This document shows, piece after piece, positions 11,801 through 26,800 of a stretch of 64,000 bases of DNA. The stretch comes from Ischnura elegans (Eukaryota > Arthropoda > Insecta > Odonata > Coenagrionidae): NCBI RefSeq assembly GCF_921293095.1, contig NC_060248.1:15270744-15334743 (forward strand), given 5' to 3'. Under the pieces are notes generated by a model, which made no database searches, was not told where the DNA came from, and saw only the letters and a program-made list of their open reading frames with translations. A program made the position numbers and the translations under genes. Numbering within the stretch: position 1 is the first letter of the stretch; every line of letters starts with the position of its first letter.

Positions 11801-14800
11801 GATAGAGGAAGACGTGTGGATCAGCAATTTCCATTTAGTTGGTTGTCAGGATAAACCAAGGATCCAATTAAAGGTTGTCAGGCCATCGTAAAAAGATAGG
11901 ACTGATGTGCACCACAGGGGAAATGGTGTGTTTGAGGGAAAGTCAAACCCAAAGTTTCCCAAAGAATGTGCAGTTCTATGTTGATCTTATTTCCCCAGTT
12001 AAAACCAAATAGAAATTGGATTGGGATGATATTTTCACCACGGGTTCCAGTGATAGTGAGTGTGCAGGTGATCATGGTTATCGTCGAAGGTCATCCCTCT
12101 AGGATTTCCGATACGGAATTTTTAAGTGACAACCGATCGCAATGACGATGAGCTCGCCTTTAGAGTAGGTTTCAGATATATCGAGAGAAAAGCTCCCAAA
12201 ATGTATTAAAGAATCTGTTTGGAAAACATTCACATTTTAATGCTACTTTAGGAAGGATTTCATTACAAAAGTAACTTCTTAACACCTGAAGACGTTGTGT
12301 TTATTACATTGATCGAAGTGCGATTGACCGATTCTTTCTGCAGAATAGGAAGTGGCTTCGGGGTTTTTGAGTCACAAGATGGTAGATTGTGTTGGAAGTT
12401 CGTCTATATTATCGCTACTAAATTGAAACATTAATCGTCTGCCTTCCTCAGAGCTTCCTGTCGCCCTCCAGGCAAGGTATTTTTAAGTTGAAAGCATCAT
12501 TGCTTTCTGCTTCGAGCTGAAAAATAAGTTCACCATAATACTCTCTACCGGACTGCCAAAAGAATACACATTTCACATGAGTATACGCTTTCGCCAATAT
12601 TATACGCAAGTCTCACTTTGTTATGAACTATAAAACATTTCAGATTCACATCAGCTACCTTTCCATTTCTCGGCATCGACTTTTGGCGCCGTTGAAGTCA
12701 ATTAAAATACCCCGTTATCATGATGGAATCAATAACAGGAAGCTTGATAGGATCAGCCTAAGAATAACCATATTCCTTCATCTTTACGCAATTTATCGCT
12801 TTCAATGGAGGAGAAATAGATCAAATAATAGCCCTGAAGTCACATTGGACAACTCCGATACGTCTGCACTTCAATAAATGAATCATAACCACGCCGTCGC
12901 ATGTATTCAAGTATGCAACATCTACTATGGCCGTGCCGCCGTGCCTCCTCGTACTGAACTATGACGTCACTTTTCTACCAGCCAATCATCGGGCGTTTTC
13001 GCTTCTCACTTGAATTTGAAAATTCTCGTGAACTTTGATGCATTAAATATCGCAAACCACCTCATAAAATAATAAAAAACTTTCACCGAGGTATGCAAAC
13101 ATATATTTTTATATAATTTTGGGGCTATTGATTATATCTGAATTATATGCAAGTTCCCTATTGTAGCCATTTAATCTTTCATCACAAGATTTTCCATCCC
13201 AAGTCTTAGTCTATGTTTCAAGGTTTGAGTTTACATAACTTAGAAGAAAAGCTCGCAAAACAAATGACTAGGATACTGAAGGTTCGAAAAGTTTCATGCT
13301 TATTCAAAATCAACCGAACCCCTCCCAAATTTTTTCATTAATTTAGCCAGGTTGCCCTCTAATTTTTTCTATGTGCCTATTTAAGTTTGGCCAATAGTTT
13401 CTGGAATCTCTCATTGAGTTCACCCTACAACTAAGTTATTGCTCAACTTTTTCTATAGACTAGCCTGTAAGCTTTCATTCAGTTTTCAACTTTGTAATGA
13501 TATACTATGACTTAAGATTTTCAAGTTGCTTTTAAATATTACCAAAGTGGTACAGTGGAGTGGTAGCTTATGTCACCTTTGTGATGGCGTCGAGATTCTG
13601 TCATCCCACTACCTACCATCCCTATCCCTACCCTGGAGTCATTGTCGCACTCTCATCACGGCAGAAGTGCCTTTTTTCCTTTTTCCTTCCTCTCTCACCC
13701 CCCCCCCCCCTCCTGAGTTGACTGGGCAAATAAATCTTCAAAATCTGGCCCAGGCCCTCATGGTTGTATCCTCAAGGGGCCCACAATGGGCTCCCAACCA
13801 ATCCCTGTACACTTTGCCCAACTATGGTTGTGGTGCCTCAGTCTCATCCCTTTTATGGGATTCTGCACATGTGTGGTTGATTGGTTGAATTGATTCATCT
13901 TCAACTGGCATCCACCTGTCTCTAGTTGTGGTCGCTCTAGTTTTAGTGAATGATCCTGAATTTGCGTAGCTTTGTATGTGAGTACTTAGGCTCTGCATGG
14001 GTGTGCTTGTTTTCTGTTGCAGACATGGAGTGGCTGACGAGGTGGAGTGGGCAAGGGAGCGAGGGGTCGTCGTTCTCCACCCTCGCCTCCCTCCACTCCC
14101 CATACTGTCTCGTCGTGTGGGACGTGAACGCCAGGTGCCGCCTCTGGAAGAAGACGTACACTGAGAACCTTGTCTCTTTTAGCTTTGATCCTTTTGACGC
14201 CAGCCGGATTGCTTGTGAGTGAATGATTTGGATCAGGAAATGAGCTGATTTAAATCAGCATCAAGTTGTCTGATCAAACTGGGTAATAATAATAATGCTT
14301 TGTTTGCCATGTAAGATCAGGTGCATAAAAAAATAGGAATTGTATATGGCATGCCAGTAAAATAAATGTAGGTTCATATTACATGGTAAATAAAAATGTT
14401 CCTGTATAGTAGGAAATAATCAATTCATTTTTTTCATTATAAGATTATATTTTATGCCAGACCTGATCAGATTTTACGTAATATTAGGGTTGAAGAGGTC
14501 TAAAAAGTTTTTAAAATTATGATCCTAATTTATAATCAGACATGTTCTTATTAAATCGGACTTAGTTCATTGAGATCTGATGAGGAATTTAATACGACCG
14601 TGTTTAATTCCTGATGAGGCCTGTTCTAGTGGGATCTGAAATTTCTAAGTGGGTCCTTGGTATTTACAAAATGCCAACTGTATGATCGTCGCGTCTTTCC
14701 TCTCAGAGGGAGGGGAAGTCCTCCCCATTGTTCTTTCTCCATTCCGTTCCTTCCTTCTCCCCAATTCCACAGTTCTCTGCCAAGATTGCATCTTGTTTGT

Positions 14801-17800
14801 GGATGACTTCACTCCACTGCGAGTTCCTTCGAGCAACGGTAGGAAGTTCTACATTTCGAGTCCAAGGGCTGTTCAGCAGCAACAACAGCAGTTGGCCAAC
14901 AACAATCCCAACCTGACGACGTGTGCCGAGGAGAAGCAGGGTACGCGAGACCGCCTCAGGAGGCTGATGCGGGACCTCGTGGTGGGGGAGACGAAGCCCA
15001 GGTGACCAAGCACTCGTCTGTCCCCTGCACGCCTAGCGTTCAATGCTTCAATAATGTGACCATGGGATCAAATAATAGTATGAATTTGCCTGGTACGAAA
15101 ATGTGTGGGCGATTATTTGCAATGCATTGCTAGTTGCATTACATGGTCTGTTCTCTTAGATGCCCTCTTACAGTGAAGGGTCGATTGGACTCACAGCAAA
15201 GGCTATTAGCCAAGGGTTAGGATGGTTACAGAAGACCTCTCTGCAGGCCCTTTTCATTTTCAGATTTTCAGAAGCTGTAAATTTTTATGTAGGTATCATT
15301 CAGCTATTTGTAGTTGTGAATTTTTACTTCTATTTTTACTAGGTATCCCTATTTTCTATGTTTGGAATAAGTCATGAGCTGTATGCAATGGTGTTTCTTT
15401 CAAGGAAGGAGCTTTTTTTGTAAGAATGTTAAGTTATCAACTAAAATTTCTCATTTGTTGCTAAGAAACTCTGCATTCATAGTTCTGGACACCTATATTC
15501 ATAATACTTAAAGAAAATGCAGAAAATATTTTCGAATGAGACCTCCACTGCATGAAGTTACGCCTTACTCTTTGAGTGACCTTAATTTTCTCTTGATGAA
15601 TCGTGTGTTGTGGGCTCAATTTTTTACTTTACTCAGTTCTTGTGTTTTTCCTATTCTTTGGCCTACCCATATCTTCTCTCAGACTCTATTCATGGCTGAA
15701 GATAACCCATATCTTGTTTGCACATCTTAAAATTCCACTCGTCAGAAAACTTTCTGCTTATATAACTGTAGATATCCTGTGTGACTTTTTATGTGCACAA
15801 GTTTCAAAAAATCTATTTGCTGGAAAAGGTGCATGGTAAATTTCCTAATATTAAGAGGAGGAAAAGGCATAGCACCAACCCCTGAGATTCTCCTTTTCTG
15901 AGCTTTTGTTGTGTACTTCTCTTACTTTGGTTCTTTATTTCTTTCTGGCTGGCCTCCCTAAATAGAATTCCTATTACCCTGTTCTTGCTATTTGTTACTC
16001 CCATAAAACTTAGCCTCCTGCATTGAAGAGTTGTGCTGGTGGATTCCCTGGGTTGAAATCGGTATTAACACTTGAGCGTGTGAATTACTCATGCATGTGA
16101 ATTGGTTGCAGACCCGATGATTTGATGACGGCTAGCGATTGCCTCCAGTTGGTCTACCACAATTCCCTCCGACATCACCTGATCCTCGTCTATCCCCATG
16201 AAGCCCTAATCCTCGATCTGCACATAAACCAGACGGTCGGCATCATTCCTCTTGAGAAGACAGCCTCCCCTCTCGCACAGGTGAGTGGTCATTGCTGTAC
16301 ATGCGCACCACACTCATACATTGCGTGCATTCATACTGAAGAACCCATCCCTCTTGTTACCGCAGGTGATCTCTGCCAGCCAACGAGATGCTTTGTTCTG
16401 TTTGCACGAATCTGGCAGCGTCAGCGTGAAATTTCGAAGGCGGCATGCTGCATCTCCCGTGGAAAGCCCATTTGGTACGCGTTGTTTCAATGAAGAAATC
16501 AGGGTTGTGCTATTTCATCTATGAGGATGTGTTGCGTATCATATATTCGTACTCCCTCTTCTTTTTATTAATGCCTCTCTCGTTCTCTCTATCCCTGCGA
16601 ATGAATTGTGTCATCCATAGTCATTACTCTCTAGCAGTTGGTGTCTAATATAATTATTTTTATATGAAGCCCTTTGCTATTGTTGGTGCACATCATGTTG
16701 GCCTTCAAATGACAACAATGCAAATGCCACCCTCTCTATCCGCAGATAATGCATCTTCGTTTGGTGCTGGGGGAGCTACCACGTCCTCGGTGGAAACATT
16801 GTTGGAGGTTGCATACGAGCAGCGCTGCCAAAGTGAGCCAATGCGTCAAACAAAGGGTACAAAGGTCCTTGGGATGTCGGTGAACCCCATGTGTGAACGG
16901 AGAGTAGGTGAGCACCGTGCTGGCTGCTGTCATGCCATTCATGTATTGACAGTGTCGGAGGGAGGCTACAATGGAATGATGTGCTGGACTTCAGCGGATT
17001 TCTTTCTTTGTCTTGACAGCACTCTTCCTCACCACTGGCAAGGTTGTGTTTCTCGAGATGAAGCGGCAGGGTGGCCGTCAAACAGACCGTCAGAAGCCAC
17101 CGATGAATCCTGAATACATGGACACCTTGAGTGAGCTGGTGTCTCCGTGGACGAGCGTAAGTGGTGACCCCTCAAAGCCCCCAATGGACTCTCCCATGCA
17201 CTCTTTATCTCTCTCCTGAGGGTACAACATATCACTCCAATGCATCTTAGCAGTTGTTTGAGTGAGTCGGGGGAAATTCCTTCATTTTTGTTGTTTGTCC
17301 AAAGATTTGAGGTTTACATAGTAGGTAGCACATGTGACAAGTTTATGACATAATAAGATGCATGAAAAAAAATGAACGTATCGTATAAAGGAAAGATCTA
17401 AAAATTAGGAAGTTCTTGTTGGAAATTGGCTCGTGTCTGTTGCACGTGAATGAAATGCTTTTTCAGGTGGGGAGCAGTACGGGGGCCGTGCGTCTCATCG
17501 TGAGCGCTTTGCTCTCGCCCCTCTCTTCGTCTATCACCACAATGCGCATGTGCCCTCCACTCACGACCCGCAACTGGCAACAGTACAACCCTGTCATCGC
17601 CGTGGGCAATGCAGCAGGCTCAGTGCAGGTGGTGAACATGGCAACGGGTGCCCTCGAGAAGGAGTATTCACTGCACTCGTATCCTGTGAGGTGAGGCGTC
17701 CTACTATGTATCTGCTGGGCGCGGCCTTTGCTTCTCTCCTCCTGTTTGTGAATGGCAGCTAAATGGTCTCATGTCAGTGAATACATCTGCAACCACTCAC

Positions 17801-20800
17801 AATCGCAAGCCAACCTGGGTGGTGGAAGCGGAATATGTTTTGCAATGTTACTACATATCTTCAGCTTAGACCACCTCCATCTATTTACGCCATCCTCATT
17901 TTGTTTATTTTAATAAATGAGGGCAGTTAATTGTTCTATGCAAAGTTATGGAAGATGCAGATCATGTATGATTGTATTTCAGTTTCCTGAAATGCGCAAC
18001 TCTTCAAGTGTCGGCACGAATCAGCATTCATAGAATAGAGAGGACATTTTTGGAAACAGGTCCTTAACTTGATTCCTTCTTTTAGTTACCCTTTTCATAG
18101 TCTCAATGGGTCTTGAAGGAACTCCAATTTGAACGGATCTTTCCCAATGCAATGATGATCCAGCTGTTTAGCCTTGTCACAAAAAAATTATCCACCTCAT
18201 GCCTATGTGATATTTTTATGTAGCTTACCCTTGTAATTCAATTTTGCATCTTTCCTGTTTACAATGGAGTTGGCAATGAAACCTGCTTTGGGGAAGCTTT
18301 TCACACTTCTCAATTGATAGTATTTTTTCATTGTTTTGGGGTAAGTGTGAGTGTGAGAATTTTCTGGAGTGATGTCAATGGGAGGGTAATTGTGTCGTTG
18401 GCAGGGGCATCGAGTGGACTTCGCTGACGACATTCCTGTCATATGCTCACCTTGGAGGGGCTGCCGCACCATCCCTTGGGGTGGGGGCCGCTGTTGTGAG
18501 CGGTGTTGGGGGGTCGGTGGGGGGCGGGGCAGGAGCAGGAGGAGGGGGAGTGGTTGGGAGGAACGAGCTGTTGCTGACGGAGATGCTGTCGGGCACGTCG
18601 TTGGCAGTGAGGGGGGAGCGGGGGGAGGAGCCTCCTATTGACATGCTGCGCATATCACCCCTCAAGTAAGTGCCTGCCACTTGTTGTTGTTCTTCTTTTG
18701 TTTGCTGCTAATCCCCTTCCACGTTTTCATGAGCCCATGCTGATTGACCAATGAAAATAACTCTCAAGAGGATTGTAATGGAGGTCTGTTGCGTTGGATC
18801 AGAATGGAAATGAACTGTGGCTGAATCGTTGCCCTCTCTCTCTTCCAGGCAGTACTTCGTGCTCATATTGCGTGATGGTCCCTTTGAGCTGTGGGATTTG
18901 CGCTCACTCTGCATTCTGCGCACCATGCCCAGGAAATTTCCACTTGTCACTGCACTGGTATGTTTGAGAAATGGGTGATATTTATAAACTTATTTCCCTA
19001 CTTCATGTTTTGTGGCTGGTGAACTGGAGCCTTCAAAGCCTATATTGCATATCTTGAAGATTTTTCCTCCATGAAGTGACAAGTAAATGACTTCTGTAAA
19101 AATATTTGTAACTCAAGGGGAAATATTTTTCAACCGATCCGATGAACAAGAAAGCTGTCTTTATTGAAGATATTTTCAGGTCTTATGGGTAATTTCCCTC
19201 GTAGTATCCCATGAAAATTTCTGGCGCATTTTTTCTACATACTGCGTTTAAGGTTGTTTTGCACAGGGCACGGAATTGCGCAGGTTAGAACTGCATTAAT
19301 TTCTAAAATGGCGTGGAATTGCATGAATGCATCAACAAAATTAGAACAGTGGCTATTTTGCCATCTCATGTCCATGCATTCTTGCATGTGTTCTAGCAAT
19401 TCACCACTTTACAACACGCAATTTTGACTGCACCTTCATACACATGTCACATTGTGCAAGTATGTGCCCCATGTAAAACGGCCTTTAGGAGTGAGAATTT
19501 TGGTGTGCTGACCAATAGCATTGAAGGGTGGCTCTTCTGAATCGTGTCCTCTCACAGGAAAAAATGTTCTCTCCACATGAAAAGTACATTAGCTGACACA
19601 CAAGACAACTTCAGCATCACCAACTAAGTTATCTTTATGCCTAGCGGGTCTTTTTTGACACAATAAGCGAAGAAATTATGTTAAATGCCACATCTAAACA
19701 TATTATCTACATATTTACTTATCATCATTGGAGGAACCTTAGTCATCATATGAGTGACAACATAACTCATTCAATCTACTTTTCATTTCCTAAAATTGTC
19801 AATTATTTCTGAGATGGTGGAATTGCATTTGTATAATTTTGCAAAAAGTAAATATTTTTCACTTTTGTGGTGTAAGTGCATTATTTTTAGTATTTATGTA
19901 TGTGTGTAAGGCTTGCTCAATACTAAGCAAAAATTTATCTCCAAGACATCGAATTGAGCACTATTGGATTGTGTACTCATTGCTTCCAAATTATTTCTAC
20001 TGAGTTCAGCAGTCATTGCATTGGTCAGTTAGGATTTAGAGAAATTCTGGAAAATGAAATTTGAATGAATCTTACTTCTCTTAAGGCCTGGTAAACAAGA
20101 TATGTATATCAGCAGGTAAAAGTGAAGGTCTTAAAGTATGAATTGCAATAATTAATGCCATAACACATTGTGTAACCATCTATGTTGTACAAATGCATAA
20201 ACAGAAAATATGTATATACAAAATGACATGGCTTCCAGGATACATAGAGTGTAGATTTTGATTTTCACGTCACAGGAGTGAGTAGAGAAATACTATTTTT
20301 ATGTTTGTTTCCCTTGTGCAGGAGTGGTCTCCAATTCACAACCTCAAGTCACTCAAGAAGAAGAGGGTCGCTGCGCACGGTGAGGACAAGGGAGACCAAG
20401 ACCTTTTGTGTTCGACCACTCCCGTGCCGATACCCACGCCCACTGGTGTGGCACCGTCCCCCTTCCCCTCAGCGGCTGACGCCTCGACGCTTGACGGAGG
20501 CAATGCTCTGCAGCAGCCGCCAGTGACTGCACAGCAGCACCATCTGCTGGTGGCGAGGGAGCACTTTGTCTTCAGCGATGCTGACAGTCACTTGTACCAC
20601 TTTTCAGTCGAGGGCAGTGTGGTGCGCGATGGCATAAAAATCCCAGCGGAGGTATGTCTCATCTCTTTCATCACTTCTCAGCAGTTGTCAATGTTGTAAC
20701 TATTTTTTTATGGAAATATATGTAATAACTTGCTGGTGAAATGTAGGTTTAGCTGTAAATTGTATTCATCAGTAATGTAATAAAATACGTGGTTCATATG

Positions 20801-23800
20801 GTCTATTAGAGCATGAGTTGAAATATTTAAATGAGATTGACGATGGGTAGAAATATATTTGGCCTCTGTGATGAATCTTTGGAAACATAGTACATATTGA
20901 AATTTCCACCAGAAGATCTACGATTAATATCAAAATTGCTCTGCATATTTGAAGTCAATGAGGAAGTTCTTGAGGATAATGTTTCATCCAGGGGATACAG
21001 TTTGGTGGTGTTGACTCATTTTATCGTTCACAATGATACTCTAACCCCTCACACCTTTATATCCAATTCGGTTCAAATGTCTACAATATCTCTCATACAT
21101 TTTGCAACTTTTGTGTGTCTTATCATCTGTCAACTGTTGTCTACTTCAATTGTTCCCCTCCGAGAGTGTCACTGAAGCAGAGAGTTTAGCTGCTGCAATT
21201 TTTATCTCATGTTACTTATCAATCTTCTGCCATAAACTCTTAACTGCTGTTGAATGAGTACATTCATATGTACATACTGTGGCTGTGTTTTGTTCTGTAC
21301 TACCATGAAGTGAACAATAATATAAAGAATGTATTAAATGCATGAGTATGTATTCCAAATTGCGGCACTCAGTAACAATAGGGTAGTTTCCTTCATCAAA
21401 GAAAATGAAAGGCATTGATTGCGATTCGTTACCCACCATTAGTGTATTCATAATACACAAATTATTTTGTTTTTGAAATACCGGTTTAGACGAATGGCAA
21501 GGGTCAAATTTTATCCTCATTTGAAAAAGGCCAGATTGGCGCCCATGCGATTCCACTCCACGTGACGTCACAGGGACCTAGTTTCTACACGAGAGGATAG
21601 GAATTATACATCGTCTGAGGTTACCAATGCATGCATGAGGCACAGAGCTCAGGGAAACATGTCTTAATAATCACCTACTAAAACTGGCTAAGGTCGGAAA
21701 GTTTTCTTCGTTTGATAAGGTATAAATAAACCTTTTTTAAGCCAAGCGCTACCATTCAGCAAGGTACTCAGCTACCCGCTGGCAGCCTGCGACGTATCAG
21801 CGCTAAGCCTCGCCTCAAGGTCACCTCACCGGGCGGGAGGGGGAACCAGAAATACATCACGCGGAGAGACTTCCCGACATTCATACTTACGCGTCGCGTT
21901 TTCGCGCGCTTGAAAATTTTCACTTTTCATTTAATCGCGAAAAATAGATATTGTCATTCAAAAATCTAAAAGCGTGAAATACGTACTCCAGGAGTAATAA
22001 TCTTTCGATTAAGGCAATAAAAAAATAATAGGAAACCACCCTATTATTTCACGATATCAGCATTTTTTTTACCCTAAATATTTAAGGTACCACTCGTAAA
22101 ATAACTCATCAGTTGATAGCAGCAAGTGCACCAGTGTGTTCATTTTCCACTTTTCATTCCAAAATTTAAATTATTTTTATTATGAATTTACATATTATGG
22201 TGGAAATTGGTGCACTATATCCATCGTCAACCAATTACAGTGGAACCTCGTTAAAGCGAGTACGGGCTATAGCGACACCTCCGCTATTACGAGAGATAGC
22301 CGATGCACTTTCAATTGACCCTATAATAAGCGTGTTAAAAAATTCGTTTTTACGAGACCCTTTCGGTGTTGGCTCTCGACATAGCGAGGGTTTCACCGCC
22401 GGAAGACTTTCATCAAGACTCCTTAACCTCTGTAATTGCTAGCGATCTGCTAGAAATGAAGTTAATGGAGTGCTCAGTCTCAAATTTATGTGGTAAACTG
22501 TCGTTCGATAAATATAATGATTGACGAAACTATGCTTCGCATGATTTTTATTCAGTGCGGCGCTTATAAATTGTTTTAAAAGTTAGTCGTTATTTGAGTA
22601 AGGAAATTTAGTGATGCAAAAAAACATCGCCTTTCGCCTGGATTCATGCTTACGTTTATCAGATAGATGTTTATCTGTCGCCGCACAACTCCTGTTCCTG
22701 TATATCTGTTCGCAACAGGTATATTGGCTATTATTTGCTCCACCTCCGGTAAAGCGACAATTCGCTATAGCGAGTGTTTATTAGTGCACTGTGGGGTGTC
22801 GTTATATCGAGGTTGCACTGTAGTCAAAACTAATGATGTACAATGAGACATTAAATCATTTTATAATCAATTCTGATATTCGTGGTGAAATTTGAGCCTG
22901 ATATTAAAATTTTGAAAAAAAACAAAATCTACCTATCCCCGGTTAAAACCTCCCATGCACACCATAGTATCTGGTAATAATATATCAATATTTTGTAACA
23001 AATATTATTATTTATTGATAAAAATTATTATCATCTAAAATTTAAATTCCAAACTTTGTAAATTTGGTCCTAATACAAATTTCGTGTAACCTCTAGTCAT
23101 TTTTACATGTCTTATTACTTGTGTAAAATTTCCTCTATAATCTTTAAATTTTTAGGGTGTCCAAGTTTTGAATTAAGGGTGCCTCACCGGAAAAGTCAAA
23201 ATATGGCCAGTGGAGCAGCATTGATATGCCATTATGTACAAAGTGATCTTATCTCTTTGCTGTTACAGCATGGCGTTGGCATGGTGACTTGCATTGCATT
23301 CAAGTCGGACACAGTGGTACAGGGTGACGCTGACGGCACGCTCAACGTGTGGGACTTGAAGGGGCGCTCATCACGAAACATCTCAACGGGTCGAGGGTGC
23401 GTGAGGCGGCTCCGTTTTGCACCCGGCAAAGGGAATCTCAAACTTTTGGTGCTCTTCTCGGATGGTGTCGATCTCTATGACCTGAAGAAGGTGAGTTATA
23501 TAGATCACCAGGTGTCCTAATGAATCCTACCATGCCAAAAATGGATGATTTTGAAAATTAAGGGAAAATGTTGACTAGTCTGTATTCCATGCACCAACAA
23601 AATTTGAGAAGATAGCAAAAGTATAAAACGAAAACTGTGTCATGGTAAAAGTTAGGATACAACTGGTTGAGAGGGAGTCAAGTATTGTTTTAAAGACAGG
23701 ATTTAAGTTACAAATACTTTTTTTCTTTCACTAGTATGTAATCATTTAATAAAATCTAAAGCTTAAAGAAAATGAAGTTGTATAAAAGTATTGTTTGGAG

Positions 23801-26800
23801 ATCTTGATTGACAATATGTATATCCTTTCTCCCGCAACCATATGTGGAGTGAGTCTTCCATTCTGTTTGATTGAGTGGTTTTGTTCAACCTTCTTCTCTC
23901 GCTTCAACAAAGCCTCAAGGAGAGAGGACAGCCTCGCTGCGCTGCCCCCGGGACATGGTGCGTGTTGTGGACGTGGAGTGGGGTGCCTCGGACAAGGCGG
24001 TGCTTGCCACGCAAGATGGCTGCTTGCGTGTCGTCGACTCAAGCCTGCTCCTCACATCCTCCCCCATCACCGACTACTCATTCCAAGGTGCGTTGCGTGT
24101 GGCATCATCAAAATGCGTGAATGCCTCTTTTCAAAGGTGTGCTGGTGAATTCAAATTTGCCTCATGGGGGTGCTGGGCAGGTATGAAGATCGCATATTGC
24201 TGTCAATTTGCATGCTTAGGAAAACCATGCATTTCATTTTGTCGAATAATTTTTTCTTTGCTTATTGGTGATAGTCAAATTCATCTTGCATTATTGTCAG
24301 ACAGGGATGATGACTTACAAAAAGCATTGGGGGTGCCCAAACTGAGGATCTTGCCCCGGGAAATTTTACAAGCTTTTTTAAGCATTTTAGAAGAGTCGTA
24401 TGATCAACATTACAACCCTGATAACTCAAACCTCGATATCTGGACACTCCGGGGAAAATCGACAAGCCTGGCACATTTTTTCCTCATACCCATAACGAAT
24501 TTTTGAGGGGGCTCGGGCCCCCTCAGGCCCCATGGAGTCAGCGCCACTGTTGTCAAACATTATACAGTGCAACCTCGATATAACGACACCCCACGGTGCA
24601 CTAATAAACACTCGCTATAGCGAATTGTCGCTTTACCGGAGGTGAAGCAAATAATAGCCAATAAACCTGTTGCGAACAGATATACAGGAACAGGAGTGGT
24701 GCGGCGACAGATAAACATCTATCCGATAAACGTAAGCATAAATCCAGACGAAAGGCGATGTTTTTTTGCATCACTAAATTTCCTTACTCAAATAACGACT
24801 AACTATTCAAACAATTTATAAGCGCCGCACTGAATAAAAATCATGCAAAGCATTGTTTCGTCAATCATTATATTTATCGAACGACAGTTTACCACATAAA
24901 TTTGAGACTGAGCACTCCATTAACTTCATTTCTAACAGATCGCTAGCAGTTACAGAGGTTAAGGAGTCGTCTTCTGGTGGTGAAACCCTCGCTATGGCGA
25001 GAGCCAACGCCGAAAGGGTCTCGTAAAAACGAATTTTTTAACACTCTTATTATAGGGTCAATTGACGGTGCATCGGCTATCTCTCGTAATAGCGAAAGTG
25101 TCGCTATAGCCCGTACTCGCTTTAACGAGGTTCCACTGTATAAAGTAACTATGAAGTATCAGAGGATGGATGTTCTTGGACTAGTGGTCTCTTCAGAAAA
25201 TGTATCGCGAGGGGTTAACTCAGGGGAAAAAATTTCTGGGAGGTTGAAGCCCCCAAAGCTCCCACCCCTGGCTATGTGCATGGACTGAACTTGCACCAAG
25301 GCATTTACAGCGAAGGCAATCATTCATTCGCAGCTTGGCTGAGGCTACCTGATTCTCGGGTATTTTTTTTGTGTAATGGGACTAATCTTATGACTTCCTT
25401 GGCTGTTCACTTTTCCTTAGTGCTAACATGCCTGGTAACTTCCCACCTGAACTACTGTGAATGGTCATCCTAGTTAACAGATTTTTGTTCTCATCCATGT
25501 GCAGCCATGAGTATTACTTATATGAGTGATATATTTAAAAAAAATACCCTGTTCATTATGTGAGATTCATCCATGATTAAATTTTTGTGATAAGTTTATA
25601 TTTAGTCCTTTCTTGTACCATAAATATTAACTTATAATCCCATAAGAAAAGAATGAACTGCTGTGGAGGTAGTGTATGCATATCATTGCTGCATTACTTT
25701 TGACCTACTCTTTTGTGATGTTAAAACACTCATTTTAGTTCATTTTGATTCTTTCTGCTATCAGTCTCAAGTTTTTTGCACATGCTCAATTATTATCAAG
25801 CAACATGTTAGAAGGCTGTGAATGCCATATTTTTTTTGTAATAAAATACAATGAAAGAACTCCTCAGTTGGAGTTGCCAGGGACAGTTAATAGTTCTTTT
25901 ATTGACTGCCAGATGGCTTTACCATTGGGTGGCTCATGAGCGTCCATTCCTCTGAAGGAAGAAGACGTGTGCAGCAACTGATTTCTTGGCTTACCCTGTA
26001 GCATAATTTCTTCGTCTCTCATTTGATACCTTTGATCAAGCAAAATGGTGTTATCTTTCAGATCCAGTGTTCTGTCCTGCCTTACTACCGACACCAGTTG
26101 CCCAGAACCTGTTGCTAGTCCTGTCAAATCAGTGCTGGAGGGACAAGTATTCGTTTGAATTCAGCACGCAAGATGGATTCTCTGAAGATAATTTGCATGG
26201 TACGCAAACTTATTCCGCTGTGGCTTTGGTGCCAGACGCTCAAAAAACTCTAATACCCTTGACTTCTTCCTCAATTTTATTCTCTTACTTGAAAACCCGT
26301 TGACTTTCCTCTCTATTCCATAAAAATGCTCACATTAATGGAAAATATTAGCCTACCCTGAAACAAAATCCATCATTCTGTGGAAATCAGTCACCGTTTA
26401 CACTTTGGGCCCAGTGTGGAAGTGGTGGATAGGCGGAGCCTCTTTGTCGTGACCGCATGCTGGCTAGCCCCTGGGCTCATTTGTTTTCTCTTCGAGATTG
26501 TGATTGGGATGCAGGGTGGATTATTGTTGTTTCTAATTATGCATTACTCTTTGCATTTTATCTATTTCTGTAACATGCATTATAAACTTCATTCTTTTCT
26601 ATTTTGCACTTTCATTTCCAGTCTGGATTTCTTAATTTTTTCTTATCATTTTTTTTTTTGTTTCCTTTTCCACATTGGTCTATTACGAATGTCACTCGTA
26701 ACAGACAAATGCAACTGGAGTACCCAGAGTACTGGTCTTATAATGAAAATTACCGTGGAAACCTTTGCTGCTTATTATTCATAATACCGTATAAGCGCGT

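Noticed and set aside
13526-13888. 120-codon + strand frame upstream of wdr11 exon 4
   Set aside because: C-run, low-complexity sequence in an intron; no homology to WDR11 and wrong place for an exon.
21212-21571. 119-codon minus-strand frame, and a similar 68-codon frame at 30830-31036
   Set aside because: Both are translations of the 670-bp MITE; the apparent conservation between them reflects repeat copies and not a gene.
23871-24506. 211-codon + strand open frame
   Set aside because: It is wdr11 exon 15 plus read-through on both sides; only 23913-24087 matches the family and has splice sites.
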